Shown in pieces: positions 48,736 through 58,560 of a DNA stretch of 64,000 bases (the stretch's first letter is position 1; each line of letters starts with the position of its first letter). The DNA is taken from assembly GCA_020850755.1 (NCBI GenBank), contig JADZEB010000037.1:1-64000 (forward strand), written 5' to 3'. This DNA is from Alphaproteobacteria bacterium. Lineage in GTDB: Bacteria > Pseudomonadota > Alphaproteobacteria > Acetobacterales > Acetobacteraceae. The notes beneath the pieces were generated by a model that worked only from the letters and a program-made list of their open reading frames with translations, did not search any database and was not told where the DNA came from. The position numbers were made by a program, and so were the translations under genes.

Positions 48736-49025
48736 GGCGCACAGCCCAGGCGGGCCAGAGGCGGGCGGGCCAGAGGCGGGCGGGCCAGAGGCGGGCGGGC
48801 CAGAGGCGGGCGGGCCAGAGGCGGGCGGGCCAGAGGCGGGCGGGACGCATGCACGCGGGCGGGGCGGGTCATCGGCATGCGGTGCGGCCGGGCGCCGACC
48901 GAGGAGGCGACCGGGTGCACCGTCGGCGCGGCGGTTGCCGCACGCACCCCGACGGGCGTGGCCTCGCCCTTGCCCGTGCCATTCGCCTTGCCCGCGCCCT
49001 TCGCCTTGTCCTCGTTGCCGGACAT
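48732..49025 (-). CDS. Short leader ORF ahead of trmB
   Basis: This 97-codon frame starts at 49023-49025 with AGGTGGGCG upstream and stops in the ATGA of trmB. It contains VASSVGARP, also present in the trmB N-terminus. The DNA behind it is a perfect 31-bp duplication (48606-48636 equals 48884-48914). Its C-terminal third consists of LARPP pentapeptides from a 15-bp tandem array. It may be a translated coupling leader, or debris of a duplicated trmB 5' end. Confidence 0.35.
   Translation of the reverse strand: MSGNEDKAKGAGKANGTGKGEATPVGVRAATAAPTVHPVASSVGARPHRMPMTRPARVHASRPPLARPPLARPPLARPPLARPPLARPPLARLGCAP
48747..48843. repeat. 15-bp tandem array before trmB
   Basis: Six to seven units of CGGGCGGGCCAGAGG follow each other with almost no variation. 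Read leftwards they encode LARPP pentapeptides in the trmB leader frame. The repeat period is a multiple of three, so copy-number change would keep that frame open. Confidence 0.95.
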
Positions 49026-49203
49026 GTTCACGCCCACCTGTCCGATGATGCCGCCATGCGCCGGGCGCGACCGCGCGGCGCCCCTCCGCGCGCGGCAGCT
49101 CGATCGACGTTCGGATGGGCGGACGCCGGACAAGGCCGTGCGCGCCCCCCACGGCCAGGACCAGGCTTGGCCCGCCGCGCCGGCCGCTGCTCGCGCGCGC
49201 CTG

Positions 49204-49336
49204 TCCGGGCGCCGCTTCCGGTCGGCGTCGATCAGCCGAACCGGGATCGCGCCCGCGAAGCCTGATGCTCGCGGCCAAGCCTGCTCCGCCCAGGTGGAAC
49301 CAGGCCGCGGTTCCACCCGGCCCGATGCTGCCCTAG
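49204..49336 (+). repeat. CTAG-bounded two-hairpin repeat, copy 3 (diverged)
   Basis: This diverged copy keeps the overall layout: GTCGGCGTCGATCAGCCGAAC in the left half, GGTGGAACCAGGCCGCGGTTC in the right hairpin, and GATGCTGCCCTAG at the end. The initial CTAG is lost. The final CTAG (49333-49336) contains the metK stop codon on the minus strand. The gap 49026-49203 to its left shows no other recognisable feature. Confidence 0.85.
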
Positions 49337-50526
49337 CGCCCGAACGCGCCCTTGAGCGCGGCCACGAGGTCGGTCTGCTCCCAGCTGAAGGTGCCCTTGG
49401 CGCTGTCCGGCTCGCGGCCGAAATGGCCATAGGCCGAGGTCGGCACATAGATCGCGCGGTTGAGCTTGAGATGGGTGCGGATGCCGCGCGGCGACAGGCT
49501 CATCAGGTCGCGCAGCGTGCGCTCGAGCTTGACCTCGTCCACCTCGCGGCCGGTGCCGTGCAGATCGACATAGACCGAGACCGGCTGGGCCACGCCGATC
49601 GCATAGGCGACCTGGATGGTGCAACGCTCGGCCAGGCCGGCGGCGACCACGTTCTTGGCGAGGTAGCGGCAGGCATAGGCGGCCGAGCGATCGACCTTGG
49701 TCGGGTCCTTGCCCGAGAAGGCGCCGCCGCCATGGAAGGCCGCGCCGCCATAGGTATCGACGATGATCTTGCGCCCCGTCAGGCCGGTATCGCCGTCGGG
49801 GCCGCCGATCTCGAACTTGCCGGTCGGGTTGACGTAGAACTTCTCGTCCTTGCACATCCAGCCCTCGGGCAGGGCCGCCTTGACGATCGGGTGCAGGAGC
49901 GCCTTGATGCGGCCCTGGTCCATGCCCGGCACATGCTGGGTGGAAACGACGATCGCATCGGCCCCGACCGGGCGGCCATCGACATAGCGCAGCGTGACCT
50001 GGCTTTTCGCGTCGGGCAGCAGGCCGGCCACCGACTTGTCGTTCTTGCGGCGCAGTTCCGAGACGCGGCGCAGGATCAGGTGCGCATAGTAGATCGGCGC
50101 CGGCATCAGCGCGCCCGGCACTTCGTTGCAGGCATAGCCGACCATCATGCCCTGGTCGCCCGCGCCCTCGTCCTTGTTGGCGCCGGCATCGACGCCCTGG
50201 GCGATGTCGGCCGACTGGCTGTGCGTGTAGTTCTCGATCTTCAGCGTGCGCCAGTCGAACCCGTCCTGCTCGTAGCCGATGTCCTTCACCGCCATGCGGG
50301 CGAGATGGTTCATCAGGTCCTTGGTCAGGTGGCCCGGGCCGCGGAACTCGCCGGCGATGGTGATCTGCTGGGTGGTGACCAGCGTCTCACAGGCCACGCG
50401 CGCCTCGGGCTCCTCGCCCAGGAACAGGTCCACGATGGTGTCAGAGATCCGGTCGGCCACCTTGTCCGGATGGCCCTCGGAGACGCTTTCGCTCGTGAAA
50501 AGATACTCGCCCTTCGTCCGCAGCAC
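49333..50526 (-). CDS. metK: S-adenosylmethionine synthetase
   Basis: This 397-residue enzyme makes SAM from methionine and ATP. Diagnostic motifs are [20 protein letters not shown] at the start, [12 protein letters not shown] (ATP-binding hexapeptide GAGDQG) and [19 protein letters not shown]. The start is GTG at 50524-50526 with AAGGA about 10 bases upstream. The TAG stop lies in the terminal CTAG of a dispersed repeat. It precedes trmB. I looked for SAM-II and SAM/SAH riboswitch cores upstream and saw none. Confidence 0.97.
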   Translation of the reverse strand: MLRTKGEYLFTSESVSEGHPDKVADRISDTIVDLFLGEEPEARVACETLVTTQQITIAGEFRGPGHLTKDLMNHLARMAVKDIGYEQDGFDWRTLKIENYTHSQSADIAQGVDAGANKDEGAGDQGMMVGYACNEVPGALMPAPIYYAHLILRRVSELRRKNDKSVAGLLPDAKSQVTLRYVDGRPVGADAIVVSTQHVPGMDQGRIKALLHPIVKAALPEGWMCKDEKFYVNPTGKFEIGGPDGDTGLTGRKIIVDTYGGAAFHGGGAFSGKDPTKVDRSAAYACRYLAKNVVAAGLAERCTIQVAYAIGVAQPVSVYVDLHGTGREVDEVKLERTLRDLMSLSPRGIRTHLKLNRAIYVPTSAYGHFGREPDSAKGTFSWEQTDLVAALKGAFGR

Positions 50527-50864
50527 GGTGGGGAATCCTTATCCGGAAGGTTGGCGCCGCAAGCCCGGCGCGGGAGATGGACACACTTGGCGCCCGCGGC
50601 GATGGGCCGAAGGCGGTTCGGGGCCGGGCGCGCGCGGCGCTTCCTGTGGCAAGGATTGCCGCGCCGGTCAAGAGCGCAGAGGCCCCGCCCGCTTGCGCCG
50701 GCCAGGCCGGGACGGGAAGGATGGGGCGGGTGCGGACCCTTGGCGGGGGCGCTGCGGCGCGCCGGCCGGGCGCCTTGTCGCAAAGGATGATGGTCGAACC
50801 GTGGCGGAAGGCGGGGCCCCGGATCGGGCCGTCGGCCGGGCCTCGGCACGACCGGGGCGGCCGG

Positions 50865-50980
50865 GAGCGGCGCGGCGCGGGGCCAGGGGGCGGGATGGTC
50901 ATGGCGCGAAATGCGGCGCGGCGCGGGGTCAGGGGGTGGGATGGTCATGGCGCGAAATGCGGCACGGCGCGGGGCCGAGG
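50865..50980. repeat. 46-bp tandem repeat upstream of metK
   Basis: A 46-bp unit containing GGGATGGTCATGGCGCGAAA occurs twice in full with a partial third copy. It lies in the 601-bp gap 50527-51127 between xre and metK. That gap carries no recognised gene and no good promoter that I could assign. Confidence 0.9.
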
Positions 50981-51023
50981 GGGCCGCGCGCCGCGGGATG
51001 CGTCCGTCCGGGACGGATCGTCT

Positions 51024-51120
51024 CAAGCCGGGCCGTTTCAAGCCGGGCCGTTTCAAGCCGGACCGGGTCAGGCCGGGGCGGGTAAGGCCGGGGCGGGTAA
51101 GGCCGGGGCGGGTAAGGCCC
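51024..51120. repeat. 15-bp tandem arrays just after xre
   Basis: Two consecutive 15-bp arrays are visible: about two and a half units of CAAGCCGGGCCGTTT, then about three and a half units of GGCCGGGGCGGGTAA. They end 7 bp from the xre stop codon. Confidence 0.93.
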
Positions 51121-51127
51121 TAGCCGA

Positions 51128-51631
51128 TCAGGCCGGGCCGGGGGTGCCGCCCTCGATTGGCGCCAGGCTCTTGATCAGGTCGAAGACGCGCTTGCGCACC
51201 GCCGGGTCTGTGATCCGGTAGTAGGCGCGCACCAGCTCCAGCGTCTCGCGCCGGTGCAGCGTGTCGTCGCCGAAGCTCTCCACCTGCTCGGCGAAGCCGG
51301 CGGCCTTGCGCACCGGCGGCACGCCATAGGCGGTGGCAAGTGGCTCGGGCATGTCGTCGAAGAAGAAGCTCACCGGCACATCGAGCACGCGGGCGAGGTC
51401 GAACAGGCGGCTGGCGCCGACCCGGTTCACGCCGCGCTCATACTTCTGGACCTGCTGGAAGGTCAGGCCCAGCGCCTCGCCCAGCTTCTCCTGGCTCATG
51501 CCCATAAGAGTGCGGCGCAGCCTTATCCGGCTACCGACATGGACATCGATCGGGCTCGGGCGGTGTTCTTTTTCCGGCGCTTCGGCGCCGGCGCGGACGC
51601 CTTCGGCGTCGTTGGTACTGCTGGTGGCCAT
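51128..51631 (-). CDS. XRE-family transcriptional regulator
   Basis: This 167-residue DNA-binding protein has an N-terminal helix-turn-helix (VGSRIRLRRTLMGMSQEKLG, then GLTFQQVQKYERGVNRVG) at about residues 32-85 and an alpha-helical C-terminal part. It belongs to the alphaproteobacterial regulator group often found between lnt and metK, as here. The start is ATG 51629-51631; a GTG six codons upstream has no ribosome binding site. The target is unknown; SAM/methionine control of metK would be a guess from position. Confidence 0.88.
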   Translation of the reverse strand: MATSSTNDAEGVRAGAEAPEKEHRPSPIDVHVGSRIRLRRTLMGMSQEKLGEALGLTFQQVQKYERGVNRVGASRLFDLARVLDVPVSFFFDDMPEPLATAYGVPPVRKAAGFAEQVESFGDDTLHRRETLELVRAYYRITDPAVRKRVFDLIKSLAPIEGGTPGPA

Positions 51632-51749
51632 CAAGGCTCGAAATCCCACACGATCGGCGTGCCCGACTGGCCGGGCACATTGCGGCAGCGTTGGCGAACG
51701 TTTTCACCGTCAGCCGGTCGCTACTCGTCCTGAGTTAGCGTTGCAGAAA

Positions 51750-51777
51750 CCTATACGAGTGCACCCAAGCACGTCAA
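51750..51777 (-). promoter_or_regulatory. Promoter of the xre gene
   Basis: On the minus strand TTGACG (51772-51777) and TATAGG (51750-51755) are 16 bp apart, in the most AT-rich stretch of this part of the window. Transcription would start near 51743, giving a leader of about 110 nt. A second candidate TTGACA lies farther upstream at about 51819-51824. Confidence 0.65.
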
Positions 51778-51866
51778 CCGATTGGTGTAGTGGTTTACAA
51801 TTCGCGTCTGAATATGTGCGTGTCAACATCCACAATGTTAGAGCGTCTCAAATTCAGAAAGTTCGT

Positions 51867-53525
51867 TTAATGACTTGATCCAAGCGGTATCCGGCGCCGC
51901 CCGAGCCAAAGCCCAAGGCCGTAGACCAGACCCGCCAGCAGGAGAGGAATCCATGTCCCCCATTGCGCGAAGAGGGTGGGGGGCAGTGCGCCCGGCAGGG
52001 GAGCCTCGACCACGCCGGTCTGGTTGAGGCCGAGACTCGCCACCACGCGCCCGCGCGCGTCGAACACGGCCGAGATGCCGGTATTTGCGGCGCGCGCCAT
52101 CGGCAGCCCCTCCTCGACCGCACGCAGACGCGCCGCCGCGAGATGCTGGTAGGGGCCCGAGGAGGTGCCGAACCAGGCATCGTTGGTGACATTGACGATC
52201 CAGCCCGGCCGTTCGGCCCGGCTCACCACCGCGCCGGGGAAGATCGCCTCGTAGCAGATCAGCGCCGAGAAGGGCGGCAGGCCGGGCACGCGCAGCGTCT
52301 CCTGGCCCGGTCCGGCGCTGAAATCGAGCCCGCCGCGCACGATCGTGCCGAAGGGCAGAAGCCAGCGCAGCGGCACATACTCGCCGAACGGCACGAGGTG
52401 GGACTTGTCGTAGCGGGCCCGTATCTCGCCTGCCCGGTCGATCGCATAGAGGCTATTCCAGAGCTGGATGCGCGGATTGCCGCCCGGATTGCCGCCCGGA
52501 TTGCCGCCCGGATTGCTGGCCGGATTGCTGGCCGGCTCGCGCTCGGCCACCCGCACCGAGCCGGCGAGCAGCACGGCGCGCTCAGGCAGGGCCTGGGCGG
52601 CGAGCGCGCGCGCCTGCGGCACGGTCTCGAGCGGATAGGGCGAGGCGGTTTCCGGCCAGATCACGGCCAGGAGCGCGCCCTCGGGCGGGGTGCTGCCGGC
52701 CTGGGTCAGCATCAGGTGGCGGCGGAAATTGCGCAGCCGCACCTCGTCTTCCCATTTCTGCTCCTGCGGCACGTTGCCCTGCACCAGCCGCAGGACGGGG
52801 CCGGGCGGCTCGGGTTCCTCGGGCCAGAGGCGGGCAAGGCCGATGCCGAGCCCGGCGAGCAGGATCGCGCCGGCGCAGGCAGCGAGGCGGCGGGCGGAGG
52901 CGGGCGGCGCCTGCTCCGGCGTCTGGTCTGGTGCCGGGGCCACCAGCAATGCGGGCAGCCCGGCCAGGATCATGGTCGCGAGCGACAGGCCGTAGGCGCC
53001 GACCAGTGCCGCACCTTGCAGCGGCAAGGCGTCGAAGGCCCAGACGGTGCCGATCAGGTTCCAGGGAAAGCCGGTGAACAGGACGCCGCGCAGCATCTCG
53101 CCCAGCGTCCAGGCCCCGGCCAGCGCCAAGAGGCGCGGCAGGCCGGCCGGGGCCAGCCAGGCGGCAGCCACGCCGGCGGCGAGGAACAGGGCGAGGCCCG
53201 CCGCGATCGCCGGCACCGCGATCGGCACCAGCCAGAAGAAGCGCTCGGCCTCGTGCAGGATGGCGAAGGTGATCCAGTAGAGCCCGGCCAGGAAGAAGCC
53301 GAGCCCGAACCAGAAGCCGGTGGCGAAGGCCCCGCGCAGGCTGGTCCGCCCGTCGAGCAGGAACAGGAGGCCCGGCACCGAGAGCCACAGCACCGGCACG
53401 GCGAAGACCGGCGGCAGGGCGAGCGCGGCCAGCGCGCCGAGCCCGAAGCCGGTCGCAGCACCACGCCAGCCGGTGCGGCTGGAAAGATGGCGGCGGGCGC
53501 GGGCGGCGAGGGCGGCGAGGCTCAT
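51867..53525 (-). CDS. lnt: Apolipoprotein N-acyltransferase
   Basis: This 552-residue inner-membrane enzyme adds the third acyl chain to lipoproteins. Hydrophobic helices fill about residues 15-205, followed by a nitrilase-like periplasmic domain. Catalytic elements are visible: VIWPETASPYP (Glu), YDKSHLVPFGEYVP (Lys) and ALICYEAIFP with Cys424. Residues near 330-350 contain NPASNPGGNPGG-type repeats from a 12-bp tandem array. ATG 53523-53525 overlaps the stop of a short duplicated leader frame as ATGA. Confidence 0.95.
   Translation of the reverse strand: MSLAALAARARRHLSSRTGWRGAATGFGLGALAALALPPVFAVPVLWLSVPGLLFLLDGRTSLRGAFATGFWFGLGFFLAGLYWITFAILHEAERFFWLVPIAVPAIAAGLALFLAAGVAAAWLAPAGLPRLLALAGAWTLGEMLRGVLFTGFPWNLIGTVWAFDALPLQGAALVGAYGLSLATMILAGLPALLVAPAPDQTPEQAPPASARRLAACAGAILLAGLGIGLARLWPEEPEPPGPVLRLVQGNVPQEQKWEDEVRLRNFRRHLMLTQAGSTPPEGALLAVIWPETASPYPLETVPQARALAAQALPERAVLLAGSVRVAEREPASNPASNPGGNPGGNPGGNPRIQLWNSLYAIDRAGEIRARYDKSHLVPFGEYVPLRWLLPFGTIVRGGLDFSAGPGQETLRVPGLPPFSALICYEAIFPGAVVSRAERPGWIVNVTNDAWFGTSSGPYQHLAAARLRAVEEGLPMARAANTGISAVFDARGRVVASLGLNQTGVVEAPLPGALPPTLFAQWGTWIPLLLAGLVYGLGLWLGRRRIPLGSSH
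52474..52535. repeat. 12-bp in-frame tandem repeat inside lnt
   Basis: Three units of GGATTGCCGCCC and two of the variant GGATTGCTGGCC encode NPGG/NPAS tetrapeptides in the periplasmic domain of Lnt, between the catalytic Glu and Lys segments. Loss or gain of units keeps the frame. Confidence 0.93.
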
Positions 53526-53755
53526 CGCGCCCGTCCCGTCTGTCGGTCCGGGCCGCGGGCCAGGTCCCGGCCTGCTCCGGCCCGGAGGCGGCGGGCGCCG
53601 TTGCCGGCGCGGGTCACGGGCCGCTTCGCCCACTCATGGTGCCCGCCGGCGCCCCGTGCCAAGGCATCAGGCGTGGGTCCATGCGCCTCTGCGCGCCAGC
53701 CGGAGCGGTGGGCGAGATGGCGGCGGGCGCGGGCGGCGAAGGCGGCGAGGTTCAT
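53522..53755 (-). pseudogene. Duplicated lnt 5' end forming a leader frame
   Basis: The 40 bp at 53716-53755 match the first coding bases of lnt at 53486-53525 with two mismatches, 230 bp apart. The duplicate encodes MNLAAFAARARRHLAHRSGW against MSLAALAARARRHLSSRTGW in Lnt. After about 20 codons the frame loses similarity and stops in the ATGA of the real lnt start. It may be non-functional debris or a translated coupling leader. Confidence 0.4.
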
Positions 53756-54080
53756 GGCCGGCCCTGCCGGGCGCGAAATCGGCGAAATGCCCCGCGCGCG
53801 GCAGCATTCGTGGAGGCCAGGGCTGCGCTGCGGTGCCGTCCGGCGCGGCTGCGATGCTGGCGCGTGCTGCCGATCTGGGCCGCTCGTGGCACGTCTCGTT
53901 CCCTTCGCTCGTTGGCGCGGCAACGCCGCCCTTCGCCGGCGCAGGAGCAAACACGCCAAGCCGTTCCGCCGCAAGGGCGCCGTCGCGGCCCGGCCGCGCC
54001 ACCCGGCCAGGGGCGCATCGGCTGGCCCGGGCGAAACGGGCGCTGTGCCGGGGCGGGCATCGTTCCGGCGGGCGTGACGC
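53756..54080. other. Gap between corC and the lnt leader
   Basis: These 325 bp hold no recognisable gene, terminator or promoter. Several open frames cross it, but their composition looks like GC-rich shadow sequence. Confidence 0.5.
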
Positions 54081-55028
54081 TCAGTCCTCGGCCGGGGCGG
54101 AGGGGCGGGCCGGAGGGCGGGTCAGGCGGAGCCTTCGCACCCGGCGCGGATCGGCATCGAGGATGCGGAACTCGGCGCCCGACGGGTGGGTGATGACCTC
54201 GCCCTTGGTCGGCACCCGGCCGGCCAGCGCCGTGACCAGCCCGGCGACGGTCTCGATGTCGGCGTCGCGCTCCTCGCGCGTGAGGAGCGCGCCGAAACGC
54301 GATTCGAAATCCTCGACCGTCAGCCTTCCGTCGAGATCGGCGGTGCCGTCGATGCGCTCCACCACCAGCGGGCCGCCCACCTCGTCATGCTCGTCGGCGA
54401 TGTCGCCCACGATCTCCTCGACCAGGTCCTCGATCGTCACCAGCCCGTCGATGCCGCCGAACTCGTCCACCACCAGCGCCAGGTGCGTGCGCTTGAGCCG
54501 CATCTCCAGCAGCAGGTCCAGCACCGGCATGGATGGGGCCACGAACAAGGGCTTGCGCAGGATCGCGGTGAGCTTCTCCTGCCCGCCGCGTGCCTGCGCG
54601 GCGATGACGTCCTTGACATGGACGAAGCCTGTCACCTCGTCGAGCGTCTCGCGATAGATCGGCACGCGGCTGTGCGCCTCGCGCGCGAGGAAGCGGATCG
54701 CGGCATCGACCGTGGTGCCTTCCTCCAGCGCGATGATGTCGGTGCGCGGCACCATCGCGTCGAAGGCGCGCACGTTGCGCAGGCGCAGCACGTTGGCGAT
54801 CAGCGCACGCTCATGCGGGTCGATCGGCGAGGGCTCGCCATTGGCGGTGCCGTCGCCGGCCTCTTCGCGCCCCTCGATCAGGTCCTCGATCTGCTCGCGC
54901 AGCTGGTCCTCGGCGGCGCGCGCCCGGCGCACGCCGCGCAGCCGCTCGCGCAGGCGCGCGAGCAGGCCGGGCCTTTCGGCCTCCGCTCCCGGGTTCGAGG
55001 CAAGGGCGGGCGGCGGATCGTTGCTCAT
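54081..55028 (-). CDS. CorC/HlyC-family CBS-domain protein
   Basis: This 315-residue cytosolic protein has a CBS pair (about 85-205; [19 protein letters not shown] and GFVHVKDVI) and a C-terminal CorC/HlyC transporter-associated domain ([14 protein letters not shown] onward). The motif [20 protein letters not shown] is diagnostic. Relatives act in magnesium/cobalt efflux or as adenosine-nucleotide sensors. The start overlaps the ybeY stop by 4 bp (ATGA), and lnt follows after a long gap, the usual alphaproteobacterial order. Confidence 0.93.
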   Translation of the reverse strand: MSNDPPPALASNPGAEAERPGLLARLRERLRGVRRARAAEDQLREQIEDLIEGREEAGDGTANGEPSPIDPHERALIANVLRLRNVRAFDAMVPRTDIIALEEGTTVDAAIRFLAREAHSRVPIYRETLDEVTGFVHVKDVIAAQARGGQEKLTAILRKPLFVAPSMPVLDLLLEMRLKRTHLALVVDEFGGIDGLVTIEDLVEEIVGDIADEHDEVGGPLVVERIDGTADLDGRLTVEDFESRFGALLTREERDADIETVAGLVTALAGRVPTKGEVITHPSGAEFRILDADPRRVRRLRLTRPPARPSAPAED

Positions 55029-55753
55029 GGTCTCCGTCTCTTTGGTGGCGAGGGCGCGGCGGCGGTCGCCGCGTAGGGATCGGCCACGCCAAGGCCGGCC
55101 AGGATGGCGCGTTCGCGCCCCTCCATGCGCCGGGCGCGGGATGGCGTGTCATGGTCGGCGCCGCAGAGATGCAGGACGCCATGCACGACCATGTGGACGA
55201 GGTGGTGCGCGGGCGCCTTGCCCAGGGCGGCGGCTTCGCGCAGCACGGTCTCGCGCGCGATCGCGATGTCGCCGAGCTGCGCCGCGGCGGGGGGTGCCGG
55301 GAAGGACAGCACGTTGGTGGGCTTGTCGATGCCGCGATGGCGGCGGTTGAGCGCGCGCAGGGCGGCATCGTCGGCCAGCAGCACCGAAAGCCCCTTGCTG
55401 GCGCGCGCTCCGGCGGCAAGCGCCGCCTGTGCCGCGCGCGCGACCAGCAACGCCGGCGCTGGCACGGCGCGGCGCCAGCCGGGATCGGCCAGCACCACCT
55501 CGATCGCCGCATCCGCCAGGGGTCGGCGCGCCGCGCGCGATCGCGGGCGCGCGCGTCTACTGCCTTCGGGCTGCGCCGCCTTCTCGGCCGTGGCGGGCCT
55601 GGCGGAAGCTGCCGCCTGCGCCCCGTCGGCCCCCGCGCCGCGCCGTGCCGCGGCCGGCTTGCGGGCCGGTCCGCGTGGCCGCAGCGAACGGCTCCCCGCA
55701 CGGGCACGACCCGCGCGGGGGCGGCCAGAGCAGGGGCTACTTGGTCCCGGCAT
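55025..55753 (-). CDS. ybeY: Endoribonuclease YbeY
   Basis: This metal-dependent RNase is involved in 16S rRNA 3' maturation. The zinc motif is [12 protein letters not shown] near the C-terminal third, preceded by NVLSFPAPP and [11 protein letters not shown]. The domain starts only at about residue 85; the first 80 residues are an Arg/Ala/Pro-rich extension unusual for the family. ATG 55751-55753 overlaps the end of phoH by 17 bp. A shorter in-frame start (for example a GTG/ATG nearer the domain) cannot be excluded. Confidence 0.9.
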   Translation of the reverse strand: MPGPSSPCSGRPRAGRARAGSRSLRPRGPARKPAAARRGAGADGAQAAASARPATAEKAAQPEGSRRARPRSRAARRPLADAAIEVVLADPGWRRAVPAPALLVARAAQAALAAGARASKGLSVLLADDAALRALNRRHRGIDKPTNVLSFPAPPAAAQLGDIAIARETVLREAAALGKAPAHHLVHMVVHGVLHLCGADHDTPSRARRMEGRERAILAGLGVADPYAATAAAPSPPKRRRP

Positions 55754-56858
55754 CGCCGCCCTCGCTGGCGCGTGCGCGCGCCCCGCCGCGTGCGGTCGTG
55801 CGGTTCCGCGCTTCCTGCGCGTCATAGGCCTCGACGATGCGCGTGACCAGCGGATGGCGCACCACGTCGCGGTTGGAGAAATGCACCATCGCTACGCCCT
55901 TGACCTGGGCCAGCGTCTCCACCGCATCGCGCAGGCCCGAGCGCTGGCCGGGCGGCAGGTCGATCTGCGACAGATCGCCGGTCACCGCCATGCGGCTGTT
56001 CTCGCCCAGCCGTGTCAGGAACATCTTCATCTGCGTCGTGGTGGTGTTCTGCGCCTCGTCGAGGATGACATAGGCATTGGCCAGCGTGCGCCCGCGCATG
56101 AAGGCCAGGGGCGCGATCTCGATCTCGCCCGCGCTCAGCCGGCGCACCACCTGCTCGCCCGGCAGCATGTCGTAGAGCGCGTCATAGAGCGGGCGCAGAT
56201 AGGGGTCGATCTTCTCGCGCAGGTCGCCGGGCAGGAAGCCGAGCCGTTCGCCGGCCTCCACCGCCGGGCGCGAGAGCACGATGCGATCGACCTGCCCGCC
56301 CAGCAGCATCGACACCGCCTGGGCCACCGCGAGATAGGTCTTGCCGGTGCCGGCGGGGCCGAGCCCGAACACCAGCTCGTTGGCGGCGAGCGCGCGCAGA
56401 TAGTCGGCCTGCACCGGCGAGCGCGGCGCGATCAGGGCCTTGCGCGTGCGGATCACCGGCATCTCCGCCTCCGCTGCCGCGGGCGGCGCGCCTTGCGCCT
56501 CGCGGCGCAGCATCGCGGGCGCCGCCTCGGCGTCGGGCGCGGCGGCGGCAACGCCCGCGCGCGCCTCGCGCCGCCCCTCGGCCATGCGCAAGGCGGCGTC
56601 CACCTCGGCCGGGCCGACCGGCTGGCGGCGTTCGAGCTGGCGCCAGAGCGACAGGAGCGCCGCATGCGCCGTATCGACATCATCCGCCGCGCCGGCGATT
56701 TCCAGGCGGTTGCCGCGCGAGGAAAGCTGCACCTCGAGCTGCTGCTCGATCCGCGTCAGGTAGCGGTCATGCTCGCCATAGAGCAGCGGCAACAGGGCGT
56801 TGTCGTCGAACTGGAGATAGACCGATTTGCGCTCGGTCGCGGCGGGGTTCGCTCTCAC
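55737..56858 (-). CDS. phoH: PhoH-family ATPase
   Basis: This 373-residue protein is of the PhoH/YbeZ family. An N-terminal KH-like part ([20 protein letters not shown]) precedes the ATPase core. Walker A is [15 protein letters not shown], Walker B is [12 protein letters not shown], and the segment [20 protein letters not shown] is typical. It likely assists YbeY in RNA handling. The start is GTG at 56856-56858, overlapping the miaB stop as GTGA; the long upstream frame belongs to miaB in another frame. Confidence 0.93.
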   Translation of the reverse strand: MRANPAATERKSVYLQFDDNALLPLLYGEHDRYLTRIEQQLEVQLSSRGNRLEIAGAADDVDTAHAALLSLWRQLERRQPVGPAEVDAALRMAEGRREARAGVAAAAPDAEAAPAMLRREAQGAPPAAAEAEMPVIRTRKALIAPRSPVQADYLRALAANELVFGLGPAGTGKTYLAVAQAVSMLLGGQVDRIVLSRPAVEAGERLGFLPGDLREKIDPYLRPLYDALYDMLPGEQVVRRLSAGEIEIAPLAFMRGRTLANAYVILDEAQNTTTTQMKMFLTRLGENSRMAVTGDLSQIDLPPGQRSGLRDAVETLAQVKGVAMVHFSNRDVVRHPLVTRIVEAYDAQEARNRTTARGGARARASEGGDAGTK

Positions 56859-58330
56859 GCGCAGGCACGCTCCTCCGACAGAAGCCGCCCGGCCAGGCTG
56901 TTCGGATGGGCGGCGGTGATGCGCACCGGCGCCACGGTGCCGATCACCGTCTGCGGGCCGAACAGGTGCACCGGTTGCAGATAGGGGCTGCGCCCGACCA
57001 CCTGGCCGGGGTGGCGGCCGGGCTTGTCGAACAGCACCGGCAGGACGCGGCCTTCCTGGGCGGCGTTGAAGGCGTGCTGCTGCTCCGTCAGCAGCGCCTG
57101 CAGGCCGGCAAGCCGCGCCTCCTTCTCGGCCTCGGCGACCTGGGCGGGGGCGGCGGCGGCGGGCGTGCCGGGGCGGGGCGAGAACTTGAAGCTGAAGGCC
57201 TGGGCGAAGCCCACGCGGCGCACCAGCGCCAGCGTTGCCGCGAAATCGGCCTCGCTCTCGCCCGGATGGCCGACGATGAAATCCGAGGACAAGGCGAGGT
57301 CGGGGCGGGCGGCGCGCAGCCGCTCGACCAGGCGCAGATAGTCGGCGGCGGTATGGCGGCGGTTCATCGCCGCCAGCACGCGGTCCGAGCCCGACTGCAC
57401 CGGCAGGTGCAGGAAGGGTTGCAGCGCCGCCACCTCGGCATGGGCGGCGATGAGCTCCTCGTCCATGTCGCGCGGGTGGCTGGTGGTGTAGCGGATGCGC
57501 GCCAGCCCCTCGATCTCCGCCAGTGCGCGGATCAGCCGGCCGAGGCCCCATTCGCGCCCGTCCGGCCCCTCGCCGTGATAGGCGTTGACGTTCTGGCCGA
57601 GGAGCGTGATCTCGCGCGCCCCGCGCGCCACCAGGTCTTGCGCCTCGGCCAGCAGCTTGGCCGCGGGGCGGGAGAATTCGGCCCCCCGCGTATAGGGCAC
57701 GACGCAGAAGGCGCAGAACTTGTCGCAGCCCTCCTGCACCGTGAGGAAGGCAGAGATGCCGGCGGGCGCGTCGGTGCCGGGCAGGAAGTCGAACTTGTCC
57801 TCGGCCGGGAAGTCGGTGGCGACGATGCCGCGCCCGGCGCGGGCGGGGCGGCGCGAACCCGCGGCAGCGCCCTCGGCCGCGCTCTCCTCCTTGCCGTCGG
57901 CGGCGCGATGGGCGCGCGCGATCAGCTCGGGCAGGCGGTGATAGACCTGGGGGCCGACGACGATATCGACGTAAGGGGCGCGCGCCGTGATCTCGGCGCC
58001 CTCGGCCTGGGCGACGCAGCCGGCGACCGCGATCAGCATCCGCGCCCCCGCGGCCGCGCGCGCCTCCTTGAGCGGGCGCAGCCGGCCGAGTTCGGAGAAC
58101 AGCTTCTCGGCCGCCTTCTCGCGGATGTGGCAGGTGTTGAGCAGGATCATGTCGGCGCCGTCCGGCCGGTCGGCCGGGGCATAGCCGAGCGGGGCGAGCA
58201 GCTCGGTCATGCGCGCGGAATCATAGACGTTCATCTGGCAGCCCCAGGTCTGCACATAGAGCCGCTTCTTGTTGCCGGCGGCGGCGGCAGGACCAGGGGG
58301 GGTGGGCAGGGGCGTGGCGATGTCGGTCAT
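56855..58330 (-). CDS. miaB: tRNA-2-methylthio-N6-dimethylallyladenosine synthase
   Basis: This 491-residue radical-SAM methylthiotransferase acts on ms2i6A37 of tRNAs. The UPF0004 cluster cysteines are Cys31, Cys67 and Cys105. The radical SAM CxxxCxxC is Cys202, Cys206 and Cys209 in GCDKFCAFC. The C-terminal TRAM domain ends the protein. ATG 58328-58330 gives the normal length. It overlaps phoH by GTGA and leads the miaB-phoH-ybeY-corC block. Confidence 0.96.
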   Translation of the reverse strand: MTDIATPLPTPPGPAAAAGNKKRLYVQTWGCQMNVYDSARMTELLAPLGYAPADRPDGADMILLNTCHIREKAAEKLFSELGRLRPLKEARAAAGARMLIAVAGCVAQAEGAEITARAPYVDIVVGPQVYHRLPELIARAHRAADGKEESAAEGAAAGSRRPARAGRGIVATDFPAEDKFDFLPGTDAPAGISAFLTVQEGCDKFCAFCVVPYTRGAEFSRPAAKLLAEAQDLVARGAREITLLGQNVNAYHGEGPDGREWGLGRLIRALAEIEGLARIRYTTSHPRDMDEELIAAHAEVAALQPFLHLPVQSGSDRVLAAMNRRHTAADYLRLVERLRAARPDLALSSDFIVGHPGESEADFAATLALVRRVGFAQAFSFKFSPRPGTPAAAAPAQVAEAEKEARLAGLQALLTEQQHAFNAAQEGRVLPVLFDKPGRHPGQVVGRSPYLQPVHLFGPQTVIGTVAPVRITAAHPNSLAGRLLSEERACA

Positions 58331-58560
58331 CGTGATGCGGGTCGGGCTCCGACCGGATGGTTGCGGTGCTGGCGGGGCGCGGCGATGGCGGCGCCGGAGG
58401 TGCAGGCACGCCCGCCCACCCGCACCCGGCGACGGGGCGGTATGCAATGGGGCGGACGGGGCCCTGGGTCAAGCACGATGACGCAGCAGGGCCGGTCCTG
58501 GGGGCTCGATCCGTTCACGGCCGCAACCACGCCAAGGCCGCCATATCGGGGGCGCCCTTG

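Noticed and set aside
50527-50700. A SAM-responsive riboswitch upstream of metK
   Set aside because: No core of SAM-II or SAM/SAH riboswitches could be recognised by eye. A covariance-model search would settle it.
47794-50790. A 998-codon plus-strand frame opposite trmB and metK
   Set aside because: It is antisense to MetK, which has complete signatures, and its translation is low-complexity.
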